A stretch of DNA of 64,000 bases. It comes from Variovorax sp. V93. Its GTDB lineage: Bacteria > Pseudomonadota > Gammaproteobacteria > Burkholderiales > Burkholderiaceae_C. The stretch spans positions 3,286,001 to 3,350,000 of the forward strand of contig NZ_AP028669.1 of assembly GCF_041154485.1 (NCBI RefSeq), written 5' to 3'. Shown here piece by piece: positions 16,710-25,184 of the stretch. A program made the translations under genes and the position numbers. The notes under the pieces were generated by a model, which saw only the letters and a program-made list of their open reading frames with translations, was not told the origin of the DNA and ran no database searches. Positions within the stretch are counted from its first letter, which is position 1; each line of letters starts with the position of its first letter.

Positions 16710-18161
16710 TCAGATACCGGCTTCGGCCGCGGCCCGCGCCTGCGCGCCCTGCCCGGCGCCGGCACGCAGGTACACGCCCTGCGCGAGCAGCGCCGACTGC
16801 AGCGCGCCCACGTCGATGAAGCGCGGCTCGATGCAGCCCTGCGAGGCCAGCGCCGCCGCCACGCCCGCGGCCTGGCCGGTGATCCAGCATTGCGGGATCT
16901 CGCGCATGAAGCCGTGCGAGTTGCGGTCGCACGAGATGTGGCGCCCGCAGGCCAGCAGGCCGTCGAGCTGCTGCGGCACCAGCGCGCCGTAGGGAATGGA
17001 GATGTTCGGAAATTTCGGCGAGACCGCGGGCGTCACGCCCACCTCGTCGGCCAGTGCCACGCCGTCGGGCCACTGGCTGCGCAGCACCGCGCCCACGCCG
17101 GAGAGGCGCCGCGCATGGCGCACGCCGATCTGCGGCGCGCTCAGCATCAGGTAGGCCTCCTCGAAGCCGGGCGCATGCGCCTTGAAGTAGTCCAGGTGGG
17201 CGGCCATCGCGCGGTGCGAGCGCACTTCCACGGCCGTGAGGTCGTCCACGTCGAGCGCGGAGTAGCCCGACTGGCGCGGCCCCATGAACAGCGCCACGTC
17301 GTTGCGCCACGAGACGAAGGGCCGCTCGAACAGGCCGCACACTTCGCGCCCGCGCGCCATGAAGGCGCTGAAGGCCTCGGGCTGGCCGGCCTTGAACTCG
17401 ATCCAGCGGTTCATGTCCACGCCGCCGAACAGCCACGAGGTGTTCATGCAGTGGTGCACGTCGGCCTCCTCGATGTCGTTCACGAAAGCCGCGCCGGCGC
17501 GCGCGAACAGGTCGCCGTCACCGGTGGCGTCGACCACCACGTCGGCCATGATCGCCATGCGGCCTTCCTTGCTCTCGAACACCACGCCCTTCACGGCGCC
17601 GTCCTGCACGATCGGAATCGCGGCCCACGAGTGGTAGATGAGCTTGACCTTGCGCTCCAGCACGATCTCCTGCGACAGCAGCTTGAGGCGCTCCGGGTCG
17701 ATGGTGGGCGACCACGTGACCACGCCGTGGTACGCGGCCGTGCGCTGCGACCAGTGGGCGGCCTTGGCCGCGTCCTGCGAGCCCCAGTCTTCGCGCGCGG
17801 GTCCGGCAATGGCATCGGCCGGCAGGCGGTCGAACAGTTCTTCGGCAAAGCCGCGGATCACGAGCTGGCCTTCCCAGTCGGTCATGCGGTCGATCCAGAT
17901 CACGAGGCCACCGGTGGAAAGCCCGCCCAGGTGGTTGTAGCGCTCGAGCAGCGCCACGTCGGCGCCGGCGCGCGCGGCGGCCGCGGCGGCCGCGGTGCCC
18001 GAAGGCCCGCCGCCCACCACCAGCACGCCGCAGCGGTGGTAGACCGGGATGTTCTTGCCGGGCTCGGCCCAGCTGCCGTGGTCAGGACGCTTGACGCGGC
18101 TGTCGCGGTCGAAGATGTCGGAGGACAGGATGCGCTCGTCGGTGCGGACGACAGTTTTCAT
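16710..18161 (-). CDS. FAD-dependent oxidoreductase (FAD_oxidored family)
   Basis: 483 residues. A flavoprotein of unknown substrate. The dinucleotide fold is clear: GVLVVGGGPSGTAAAAA at about residues 43-60, then ALLERYNHLGGLSTGG; DVVVDATGDGDLFARAG near residue 220 is the second FAD motif and GLLACGRHISCD near the C-terminus closes the FAD site. ATG 18161 is chosen over a TTG 45 bases upstream. It lies between iclR and a divergent Bug gene, suggesting oxidation of the hydroxy or keto acid handled by aconitase X and IlvD-like enzymes. Confidence 0.85.
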   Translation of the reverse strand: MKTVVRTDERILSSDIFDRDSRVKRPDHGSWAEPGKNIPVYHRCGVLVVGGGPSGTAAAAAAARAGADVALLERYNHLGGLSTGGLVIWIDRMTDWEGQLVIRGFAEELFDRLPADAIAGPAREDWGSQDAAKAAHWSQRTAAYHGVVTWSPTIDPERLKLLSQEIVLERKVKLIYHSWAAIPIVQDGAVKGVVFESKEGRMAIMADVVVDATGDGDLFARAGAAFVNDIEEADVHHCMNTSWLFGGVDMNRWIEFKAGQPEAFSAFMARGREVCGLFERPFVSWRNDVALFMGPRQSGYSALDVDDLTAVEVRSHRAMAAHLDYFKAHAPGFEEAYLMLSAPQIGVRHARRLSGVGAVLRSQWPDGVALADEVGVTPAVSPKFPNISIPYGALVPQQLDGLLACGRHISCDRNSHGFMREIPQCWITGQAAGVAAALASQGCIEPRFIDVGALQSALLAQGVYLRAGAGQGAQARAAAEAGI

Positions 18162-18280
18162 GGATGAATGTCTTTGATGGGCTGTTGCGTCGTATTTTGA
18201 TTTCAATGTTCATTTTGTCAAACACAAAAGCCTGAAAAAGGCGTTTATTCGGGGTATTCCCTAATCGATATGGATTTTTA

Positions 18281-18295
18281 TGGTTTTCTAAACCA
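18281..18295. promoter_or_regulatory. Inverted repeat in the Bug/FAD-oxidoreductase divergent promoter region
   Basis: TGGTTT-TCT-AAACCA is a perfect 6-3-6 palindrome in an unusually AT-rich stretch (18170-18320) between divergent genes, 31 bases before the Bug ATG. The half-site spacing resembles IclR-family operators. The regulator is inferred from proximity. Confidence 0.5.
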
Positions 18296-18326
18296 ATATA
18301 AGAAGAACATTCCAACGGAGACATTG

Positions 18327-19325
18327 ATGAAGAAACCCTGCGGCACCCGCCGCGCATTCGGCGCGGCGCTCGGCGCGGCGGCCCTGCTGGGCGTGGCGCC
18401 CCTGGCGCTGGCGCAAGACTTTCCCGTGCGCGGCGGCAAGCCGATACGCATCGTGGTGGGCTTCACGGCCGGCGGCGGCACCGATGCGCAGGCGCGCATC
18501 GTGGCGCAGAAGCTCGGCGAGGTGCTGGGCACCGGCGTGATCGTCGACAACAAGCCCGGCGCCAGCACCATGCTGGCCGCGAGCGAGGTGGCGCGCGCGC
18601 TGCCCGACGGCTACACGCTGCTCTATGCGCCCTCGTCGACCATGGCGCAGAACCCGCACACCTTCTCGCAGGTGCCGTACGACCCGTTCAAGGACTTCAC
18701 CGCCATCTCGATGGGCGGCCGCGGGCCGCTCGTGCTGTCGGTGAGCACCAGCGTGCCGGCCCACAACGTGAAGGAACTCATCGCCTACGTGAAGGCGAAC
18801 CCCGGCAAGGTGAGCTATGCCTCCTTCGGCGCGGGCACCTCGTCGCACATCTACGGCGAGGCCTTCGTGAAGAAGGCCGGCATCGACGCGGTGCACATCC
18901 CGTACAAGGGCGGCTCGGATGCGGCCAAGGACCTGATCGGCGGCCGCGTGCAGTACATGTTCGATTCGGCCTCCTCGGCCATCATCACCTCGGGCACCGG
19001 CAAGGTGAAGATCCTGGCAATTGCCGCGAACGAGCGCATCGCCGCGCTGCCCGAGGTCCCGACCTTCGCCGAGCAGGGCCTCGCAGGCCTCGACCTGCCG
19101 AGCTGGCTCGGCTTCTACGGGCCGGCCCACATGCCGGCGCCGGTGGTCGCCAGGCTCAACGCGGCGCTCACGCAGGTGCTGGCGATGCCGCAGGTGCGCG
19201 AGTTCTATCGCAGCGGCGGCTATGAAGCCGGGGCCAGCACCCCCGAGGAGTTTGCCGGCGTCACGCGCTCGACCTACGAGCGCTGGGGCGCGATGGTGCA
19301 GCAGGTCGGGCTGGCGAAGCAATGA
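18327..19325 (+). CDS. Bug-family periplasmic solute receptor (first of tandem pair)
   Basis: 332 residues. A signal peptide ends near PLALA, followed by KPIRIVVGFTAGGGTDAQARIVA, IVDNKPGAS and the SYASFGAGTSSHIYGEAF block of Bug receptors. GGAG precedes ATG 18327 by 7 bases. It is 4 bases coupled (ATGA) to a second, closely similar Bug gene. The pair faces the FAD oxidoreductase gene and probably supplies the aconitase X/IlvD locus with its substrate, but no TctAB permease is present, so these receptors must borrow one encoded elsewhere or act in signalling. Confidence 0.93.
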   Translation: MKKPCGTRRAFGAALGAAALLGVAPLALAQDFPVRGGKPIRIVVGFTAGGGTDAQARIVAQKLGEVLGTGVIVDNKPGASTMLAASEVARALPDGYTLLYAPSSTMAQNPHTFSQVPYDPFKDFTAISMGGRGPLVLSVSTSVPAHNVKELIAYVKANPGKVSYASFGAGTSSHIYGEAFVKKAGIDAVHIPYKGGSDAAKDLIGGRVQYMFDSASSAIITSGTGKVKILAIAANERIAALPEVPTFAEQGLAGLDLPSWLGFYGPAHMPAPVVARLNAALTQVLAMPQVREFYRSGGYEAGASTPEEFAGVTRSTYERWGAMVQQVGLAKQ

Positions 19326-20338
19326 ACGCCGGGCCGCACTCCTTCATCGCCCGCCGGCGCGTTGCCGCGTGGCTCGGGTTCGCACTGGGCGCTGCCGCGC
19401 TGCCGTGCGGCGCGCTCGCGGCCGAGCCCGCCCCCTTCCCCGAGAAAGGCCGCAGCATCCGCATCGTGCTCGGCCTGGCGGCGGGCGGCGCCTCGGATGC
19501 GCAGGCGCGCTTCGTCGCCAACAAGCTCGGCGAAGTGCTGCAGACGCCCGTGATCGTGGAGAACCGGCCGGGCGCGAGCTTCATCCTTGCCACCGAGGAA
19601 GTGATTCGCGCCGCACCCGACGGCTACACGATGATGTACGCACCCTCTTCGGTGGTGGCGCAGAACCCGCAGACGCTGGCACAGGTGCGCTACGACCCGT
19701 TCAAGGACCTCACGCCGATCTCGCTCGGCGCGCGCGGGCCGCTGGTTCTCACGGTGCATGCGAGCGTGCCCGCGCGCACGGTGCAGGAGCTGGTGGCCTA
19801 CATCAAGGCCAACCCCGGCAAGATGAGCTATGCCTCCTTCGGCACCGGCACCTCGTCGCACATCTACGGCGAGGCCTTCGCCAAGCAGGCCGGGCTGGAC
19901 GTGGTGCACGTGCCCTACAAGGGCGGCGCCGATGCCGCGAAGGACTTTCTCGCGGGCCGCGTGCAGTACTACTTCGACGCCGCGCCCAACGCCATCCAGA
20001 ACACCGCCACCGGCAAGGTCCGCATGCTGGCAGTGGCGGCGCCGAAGCGCAGCGCGATGCTGCCTGACGTGCCCACGATGACCGAGCAAGGCGTGAGCGG
20101 GGTCGACATGCCGAGCTGGCTCGGCTTCTTCGGTCCGGCGCGCATGCCGGCGCCGGTGGTCGCCCGGCTCAACGGCGCGCTCGCGCAGGTGCTGGCGATG
20201 CCCGCCACGCGCGACTTCTTCCGCCAGGGCGCCTACGAGGCCGAGTCGTCGAGCCCCGCGCAACTGGCCGAACTCACGCGTACGACCTACGACCAGTGGG
20301 GCGACACGATCCGCAGGCTGGGCCTGGTGAAGCAATAG
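19322..20338 (+). CDS. Bug-family periplasmic solute receptor (second of tandem pair)
   Basis: 338 residues. Similar to the preceding gene product over the whole mature length (shared blocks include KPGAS/RPGAS, PSSxVAQNP, YDPFKDxTxIS, YASFGxGTSSHIYGEAF and PSWLGFxGPAxMPAPVVARLN), so it arose by tandem duplication. The signal peptide ends near ALAAEP. Its ATG overlaps the upstream stop codon, giving equal expression. Divergence between the copies is mostly at the ligand-facing loops and N-terminus, so ligand preference may differ. Confidence 0.92.
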   Translation: MNAGPHSFIARRRVAAWLGFALGAAALPCGALAAEPAPFPEKGRSIRIVLGLAAGGASDAQARFVANKLGEVLQTPVIVENRPGASFILATEEVIRAAPDGYTMMYAPSSVVAQNPQTLAQVRYDPFKDLTPISLGARGPLVLTVHASVPARTVQELVAYIKANPGKMSYASFGTGTSSHIYGEAFAKQAGLDVVHVPYKGGADAAKDFLAGRVQYYFDAAPNAIQNTATGKVRMLAVAAPKRSAMLPDVPTMTEQGVSGVDMPSWLGFFGPARMPAPVVARLNGALAQVLAMPATRDFFRQGAYEAESSSPAQLAELTRTTYDQWGDTIRRLGLVKQ

Positions 20339-20356
20339 CGAGGCTCCGGGCTCGCG

Positions 20357-20373
20357 CTTAAAGAGATATTAAA
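20357..20373 (+). promoter_or_regulatory. PmrA/QseB-type response-regulator box upstream of the two-component genes
   Basis: CTTAAA-GAGAT-ATTAAA is a direct repeat of HTTAAD hexamers with 5-base spacing, the published PmrA box form, 46 bases before the response-regulator ATG. Nearly the same 18 bases occur upstream of mipA (23366-23383), which argues for a shared regulator and autoregulation. Confidence 0.7.
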
Positions 20374-20418
20374 AACTCTGGGGCATCATTCGCACTGCTT
20401 TTCACGCGCCACGCCCCC

Positions 20419-21084
20419 ATGCACCTGCTCCTGGTCGAAGACGATGCCATGCTGGGCGAGGCGGTGTGCGACGGCGCGCGCCAGGGCGGCTGGACCATCG
20501 ACCATGTCTGCGACGCGCCCGCGGCCCGGCTCGCGCTGATCGACCATGCCTATGCCGCCGTGCTGCTCGACATCGGGCTGCCCGGCGAGTCGGGGCTTTC
20601 GGTGCTGCGCGCGATGCGCGGCCGCTACGACCCGACGCCCGTGCTGATGCTGACCGCGCGCGGCCAGCTCAGCGAGCGCATCCACGGGCTCGACGCGGGC
20701 GCCGACGACTACATCGTCAAGCCCTTCCAGTTCGACGAGCTCTGGGCGCGCGTGCGCTCGGTCATCCGCCGCAGCCAGGGTCGCGTGGTCCCGGTGTTCT
20801 CGCACGGCGACATCGAGGTCGACCGCAGCCGCCGCGTGGTGTCGAAGGCCGGGGTCGAGGTGACGCTGAGCGCGCACGAATACCGCACGCTGCTGGCACT
20901 GCTCGAGCGGCCCGGCCACGTGGTCACGCGCGACCATCTGCAGGACGCCGTCTACGGCAATGCGAGCGCGGTCGAGAGCAACACCATCGCCGTCTTCATC
21001 CACCAGCTGCGCCGCAAGCTCGGCGACGACCTGATCCGGACCGTGCACGGGCACGGCTACGTGGTGGGCCAGCCGCGTCCATGA
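20419..21084 (+). CDS. OmpR/PhoB-type response regulator (PmrA/QseB/TctD-like)
   Basis: 221 residues. Receiver domain with acidic pocket EDD (7-9), phosphoacceptor Asp51 (LLDIGLPG), Thr in LTARG and Lys in YIVKPF; winged-helix effector domain from about residue 125 with the HQLRRKLG recognition helix. Its stop overlaps the kinase ATG by 4 bases. A PmrA-type box precedes it and also precedes the convergent mipA gene. It could equally be called TctD because of the adjacent Bug genes, but the binding site favours the PmrA/QseB branch. Confidence 0.93.
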   Translation: MHLLLVEDDAMLGEAVCDGARQGGWTIDHVCDAPAARLALIDHAYAAVLLDIGLPGESGLSVLRAMRGRYDPTPVLMLTARGQLSERIHGLDAGADDYIVKPFQFDELWARVRSVIRRSQGRVVPVFSHGDIEVDRSRRVVSKAGVEVTLSAHEYRTLLALLERPGHVVTRDHLQDAVYGNASAVESNTIAVFIHQLRRKLGDDLIRTVHGHGYVVGQPRP

Positions 21085-22490
21085 GGCTGAACTCGCTGCA
21101 GGCGCGGATGATCATGGTGATCGCCGCGACCATCGCGCTGTGCTGGGCGGTGGCGCTCACGGTGCTGTTCGTCTACCTCACGCACAACAGGAACAGCATC
21201 TGGGACGACAAGCTCCAGACCGTCGCCACGCGCATCCTGCTGACCATTCCCGGCGAAGACAAGCTCAAGGGGCTGCGGCCGCGCGCCAACGGCCTTCAGC
21301 TGCGCGACGAGGCGCTGCCCGAGAGCGAGGCGTTCGCGTTCCAGATCTGGCTCGACGGCGACCGCCTGCTCGTGCGCTCGCCCGGCGCGCCCGACACCCC
21401 GCTGCGGCCGGGCTTCGCCGGAGGCGCGGCCACCAGCGTGATCGAGGGCGCGCGATGGCGCGTCTACTCCGCCTCGGACAAGACTGGCCGCGTGCATGTG
21501 CAGGTGGGCAATCTGCACAGCGTGGTCGACGCCGAACTGCGCGGGGACGCGATGACCGCGCTGGTCATCAACACGCTCTTGCTGCTGCTGGTGGGTGCGC
21601 TGATGTGGTTTGTGGTGCGCCGTTCGCTGAAGCCGGTGCTGGCGCTGGGCGAGCAGATGCGCCAGCGGCGCAGCTTCGACCTCACGCCGCTCTCTCCGGC
21701 GCCGCTGCCGCGCGAACTGCATCCGCTGGTCGCGTCGTTCAACCATGCGCTGCGGCAGCTCGACGAAGCGGTCGAGGGCGAGCGCCGCTTCATCGGCGAT
21801 GCGGCGCACGAGCTGCGCACGCCGCTCTCGGCGCTGCAGGCGCAGGCCCAGATCGCGCTGCGCGCACTCACCGCGGCCGAGAAGGACATCGCACTCGCCA
21901 AGCTGCTCGCCGTGGCCGAGCGCAGCACGCGCCTGTCGGAGCAGCTGCTCGACCTGGCGCGCCTCAATGCGGGCGCCAACGCGCCGCAGCATGCGCCGGC
22001 CGATCTGGGGGCGCTCGTGATGCACGTGGCGAACGAGTTCGACGTGCATGCGCTCCAGCACGCGCGCACCATCCTGCTCGACGCGCGGCCGTGCGCCATT
22101 CGCTGCGACATCGACGAGATCGGCATCCTGTTGCGCAACCTGGTCGACAACGCGCTGCGCTACACGCCCAAGGGCGGCCGCGTGCGCGTGAGCTGCGGCC
22201 ACACGGCGGGCACCGAACCCGACGAGGCCCGGCGCGTCTACCTCGAGGTGGCCGACGACGGCCCGGGCGTGCCGGCCGCGGAGCGCGCCTCGATCTTCAA
22301 GCGCTTTCACCGCGTGGCCGGCACGCCGTCGCGCGGCAGCGGCATCGGGCTGTCGCTGGTGGCGGGCATCGCCGAGGTGCATCGCGCGACCATCGAGACC
22401 GGCGCCGGACTCGACGGCCGCGGCCTCGGCATTCGCGTGCTGTTTCCGGCGTTGGGCTCCGCCGAGGCTCCCGCGCTTCAGAATCTGTAG
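21081..22490 (+). CDS. Sensor histidine kinase (QseC/PmrB/TctE-like)
   Basis: 469 residues. Two membrane segments (about residues 11-34 and 155-177) bracket a roughly 120-residue periplasmic sensor domain; then HAMP, dimerisation box DAAHELRTPLSAL with phospho-His about 243, and the ATPase domain with N box (NLVDNALRYTP), D box (DDGPGVP) and G box (GSGIGLSLV). Translationally coupled to the response regulator. Its last 13 bases overlap the end of mipA on the other strand. The signal is unknown; MipA proteins are linked to cationic peptide or metal stress in other bacteria. Confidence 0.93.
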   Translation: MRLNSLQARMIMVIAATIALCWAVALTVLFVYLTHNRNSIWDDKLQTVATRILLTIPGEDKLKGLRPRANGLQLRDEALPESEAFAFQIWLDGDRLLVRSPGAPDTPLRPGFAGGAATSVIEGARWRVYSASDKTGRVHVQVGNLHSVVDAELRGDAMTALVINTLLLLLVGALMWFVVRRSLKPVLALGEQMRQRRSFDLTPLSPAPLPRELHPLVASFNHALRQLDEAVEGERRFIGDAAHELRTPLSALQAQAQIALRALTAAEKDIALAKLLAVAERSTRLSEQLLDLARLNAGANAPQHAPADLGALVMHVANEFDVHALQHARTILLDARPCAIRCDIDEIGILLRNLVDNALRYTPKGGRVRVSCGHTAGTEPDEARRVYLEVADDGPGVPAAERASIFKRFHRVAGTPSRGSGIGLSLVAGIAEVHRATIETGAGLDGRGLGIRVLFPALGSAEAPALQNL

Positions 22491-23293
22491 AGGTAGCCGA
22501 CGCGCACGCCGGTCTGGCTCGACCGGCCGACCAGCGGGCTGTTCTTGATGCCGCTGCCGAGGCGGGTGCCGCTGAGGTCCAGGAACAGGGTCTGCTTCGG
22601 CGCCACGGCGTAGTCCACGCGCAGGCCCAGTTCGACGTTCGCGGCGGCGTCGCCGTCGTAGCGGGCGCGGTCCGGGCGGGCTTCCGCTGCGCGCACGCCG
22701 TAGTAGTAGTCGACGTACTTGCGGTCGACCCAATGCACAGCGAGCCGTGGCGTGAAGCTGAAGGCACCCGAGGTGAAGCGGCGGTCGGCCTGCAGCTTGA
22801 ACCGGGTGCCCTTGCTGTGCCCGGAGGCGTCGGCCAGCAGCTCGGCCGACAGGTTGGCAAACTCGTTGCGCCAGATCGCGGCGCCCCCAAGCCAGATGCT
22901 GGCCTTGCGTTCCTCCATGCCGGCCAGGTAGGGGGAGTCTTCGGCCTCGTAGCCGTCCGACGCGTAGCGCGCACGCAGCCGGAACGACACCGGACCCGCG
23001 GAAGGGAGCTTCAGGTCGAGGCTCGGGCCCGCAACGCTGACCCACCGGTTCTCGTAGGTGACCATCGGAATGGCGATCGTCTTGTCGTCGAATTCGCGGT
23101 AGGGCTTGCGGTCCATGCCCGCCGCGATACCGAGACCCCACTGGGACCCCCCGGCCTGGAACTTCTCTTCGTCGGACTGCGCCCAGGCGAGTGGCATGCA
23201 GGTGGCGGAGACGGCGCCCATGGCAATGGCCGCGAAGGCCGAGCGGCCATGGAAACGGGGGCCTCGGGCGGCAAGGCGGGTTGGCTTCTTCAT
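22478..23293 (-). CDS. mipA: MipA/OmpV family outer-membrane protein
   Basis: 271 residues. An outer-membrane beta-barrel related to E. coli MipA (MltA-interacting protein) and OmpV. It has a signal peptide ending near PLAWA and alternating beta-strand patterns (GLGIAAGMDRKPYREFDDKT, then VSFRLRARYASDGYE), and ends GVRVGYLYRF with the terminal Phe typical of outer-membrane barrels. Convergent with the sensor kinase. A response-regulator box lies 73-90 bases upstream of the ATG, so it is a probable direct target of the adjoining two-component system. Confidence 0.9.
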   Translation of the reverse strand: MKKPTRLAARGPRFHGRSAFAAIAMGAVSATCMPLAWAQSDEEKFQAGGSQWGLGIAAGMDRKPYREFDDKTIAIPMVTYENRWVSVAGPSLDLKLPSAGPVSFRLRARYASDGYEAEDSPYLAGMEERKASIWLGGAAIWRNEFANLSAELLADASGHSKGTRFKLQADRRFTSGAFSFTPRLAVHWVDRKYVDYYYGVRAAEARPDRARYDGDAAANVELGLRVDYAVAPKQTLFLDLSGTRLGSGIKNSPLVGRSSQTGVRVGYLYRF

Positions 23294-23365
23294 CAGGATC
23301 CTCAGGGTGGAAAGTCGAAGGTTCGAAGCGGCATCGCCGCCTCGCCGCCGATGCTGACCCTGAGG

Positions 23366-23383
23366 CTTTAATAACTCTTTAGG
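23366..23383 (-). promoter_or_regulatory. PmrA/QseB-type box upstream of mipA
   Basis: On the minus strand CCTAAA-GAGTT-ATTAAA matches the box before the response-regulator gene at most positions, including the spacer GAG-T; one half-site has C for T. A further CTTAAA lies just upstream (23384-23393). The position fits a promoter for mipA. Confidence 0.65.
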
Positions 23384-23413
23384 CTTTTTAAGATTCGATG
23401 AATGGCCCGGCGC

Positions 23414-24286
23414 TCAGCCCAGGAAGCGCAGCAGCATCCGGTTGAATTCATCGGCGCGCTCGTACTGCGCCCAATGTCCTGCCCCGTCGATCACCACGCC
23501 TTCGCGCCGCGGATGGCCGGCCGTGAGCTGCGCCACCAGCGGCCGCGGATCGGCGGTGACGTCGTACTCGCCCCAGAGCAGCAGCTGCGGCCCGCCGAGC
23601 GTGTCGAGTGCGGCCTGCAGGCCGCCCGCCTGCGACACGTCCTTGCTGCGAAAGCGCGTGCCGTGGCAGGAAATGTCGTGGATCTCGAACGCCACCGGGT
23701 CGATCGCGGCCTTGTCGTGCAGCATCAGCGCGGCCAGGTTGTGCAGCAGCGCGGCGCGTTCCTGCTCGCGGCTGGGCGCAGCACGCCAGTTGATCATCTC
23801 TACCGCCATGCGCCGCATCGTGCCGTGGCCGCCGCTACCCACGAGCGCCAGGCGCCGGATGGCACCGCGCCGCACCGCGAAGCGCGCCGCGGTGAGCCCG
23901 CCGAAGGAGAAGCCGCCCAGGTCGATGGGCGTGCCCGCGCCGATCAGCTGGTCGAGCGATCCGCCCAGCGCATCGAGCAGCGGGCCGAGCGGATCTTCGC
24001 CGGGCGCTGCGCGCGGCGGCGCGTCGGAATCGTTGAACCCGGGCATGTCGGGCAGCCACAGCGTGCGCCCGGCCGAAAGCGCCTCGACGTTGCGCAGCCA
24101 GTGCATCCAGCTGCCGTGGCCGCCGTGCAGCAGCACCAGCGGCGCATCGGTGTTGTCGTCGCCGAAGCGGCGCCAGCAGACGCGAACGCCGCCGTGCACC
24201 ACGTCATGGCGCGTGCCGCTCGCGGCGATGCGTTCGATCAGCAGGCGGGCTTCGGTATTGAAATCTGAATCGGGAATGGAAGGCAT
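23414..24286 (-). CDS. Alpha/beta-fold hydrolase
   Basis: 290 residues. The alpha/beta hydrolase core has VLLHGGHGSWMHW (oxyanion HG), the nucleophile elbow GFSFGG (Ser127), an acid in GEYDVTADP near residue 238 and the catalytic His in GAGHWAQYE near residue 270. The fold and sequence spacing resemble C-C bond hydrolases of aromatic meta-cleavage pathways, and a DODA-type ring-cleaving dioxygenase gene lies 28 bases upstream on the same strand. The two may therefore act in sequence on a ring-cleavage product; that link is inference. Confidence 0.85.
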   Translation of the reverse strand: MPSIPDSDFNTEARLLIERIAASGTRHDVVHGGVRVCWRRFGDDNTDAPLVLLHGGHGSWMHWLRNVEALSAGRTLWLPDMPGFNDSDAPPRAAPGEDPLGPLLDALGGSLDQLIGAGTPIDLGGFSFGGLTAARFAVRRGAIRRLALVGSGGHGTMRRMAVEMINWRAAPSREQERAALLHNLAALMLHDKAAIDPVAFEIHDISCHGTRFRSKDVSQAGGLQAALDTLGGPQLLLWGEYDVTADPRPLVAQLTAGHPRREGVVIDGAGHWAQYERADEFNRMLLRFLG

Positions 24287-24314
24287 CGCCCGATTCTGCC
24301 AACGCGCAGCCTTT

Positions 24315-25184
24315 TCAGCTGGCGCCGGCGCCGAAGCGGTAGCTCGACACCACGAGGCCGCCCATGAAGGCCTCTTCGTGATAGACGCGTTCGCCGGGCT
24401 CCTGCTCGGCCGCGCCGACCGCCACCATCAGCGGGATCAGGTGCTCCTCGCGCGGATGCGCCATGCGCGCCGACGGTGCGGCGGCCCAGTCCTGCAGCCG
24501 CTGCACGCGCTCCTGCGGCGGCGACTGCACTGCCGTGTGGTCGAGCCAGTCGCCGAAGGCCTTGGATACGCCGTGCGCCTGCGGGCCGAAGTTGCGCAGG
24601 TTGTGATAGCTCAGGCCGCTGCCCACGATGAGCACGTTCTCGTCCCGCAGGGGCGCAAGCGCGCGACCGAGCGCCAGGTGCTCCGCCGGATCGAGCCCGC
24701 GACGCAGCGACAGCTGCACCACCGGCACGCCGGCCTCGGGGTACATCGCCTTCATCGGCGAGAACATGCCGTGGTCGAAGCCGCGCTCGGGATCGATGGC
24801 CGCCGGCAGCCCGGCCGCCTCCAGCAGCGACTGCACGCGCCGCGCCAGCTCGGGCGAACCCGGTGCGTCGTAGCGCACTTCATAAGTGTGGGCGGGAAAG
24901 CCGCCGTAGTCGTAGATCATCGGCGGACGCGGGTTGCCCTGCACCGTGAAGACCGGCGCCTCCCAATGTGCCGACACCATGAGGATGGCGGCGGGCGTGC
25001 GGCCGATCTGGCGCGGCATGTCGGCCAGCGCCGCGGCCAGCTGGTCATAGACGCCGCCCATCTCCTTCTTCATCCAGGGCCAGGGGCCGCCGCCGTGCGA
25101 GATGAAGTACGTGGGCAGGCGCGAGGTGGTGTTGTCGTGGGTCAAGCCGATGCTCCTTGAAGGCGTTGCATCGACTGTAGACAT
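24315..25184 (-). CDS. DODA-type (LigB/YgiD family) extradiol dioxygenase
   Basis: 289 residues. A class III ring-cleavage dioxygenase of the 4,5-DOPA dioxygenase (YgiD) branch. Metal-binding and catalytic histidines are present: FISHGGGPW (His30), MVSAHWEAP, GLSYHNLRNFGP and HPREEHLIPL. ATG 25184 is preceded by GGTGGGA and is preferred over an ATG at 25217 that would overlap the operator region and the LysR leader. The substrate is an unknown catechol-type compound. It is divergent from a LysR gene, with two near-identical palindromes between them. Confidence 0.87.
   Translation of the reverse strand: MSTVDATPSRSIGLTHDNTTSRLPTYFISHGGGPWPWMKKEMGGVYDQLAAALADMPRQIGRTPAAILMVSAHWEAPVFTVQGNPRPPMIYDYGGFPAHTYEVRYDAPGSPELARRVQSLLEAAGLPAAIDPERGFDHGMFSPMKAMYPEAGVPVVQLSLRRGLDPAEHLALGRALAPLRDENVLIVGSGLSYHNLRNFGPQAHGVSKAFGDWLDHTAVQSPPQERVQRLQDWAAAPSARMAHPREEHLIPLMVAVGAAEQEPGERVYHEEAFMGGLVVSSYRFGAGAS

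Noticed and set aside
18162..18326. AT-rich island as sign of recent horizontal transfer
   Set aside because: Only about 150 bases, confined to a divergent promoter region, with normal-GC genes on both sides.
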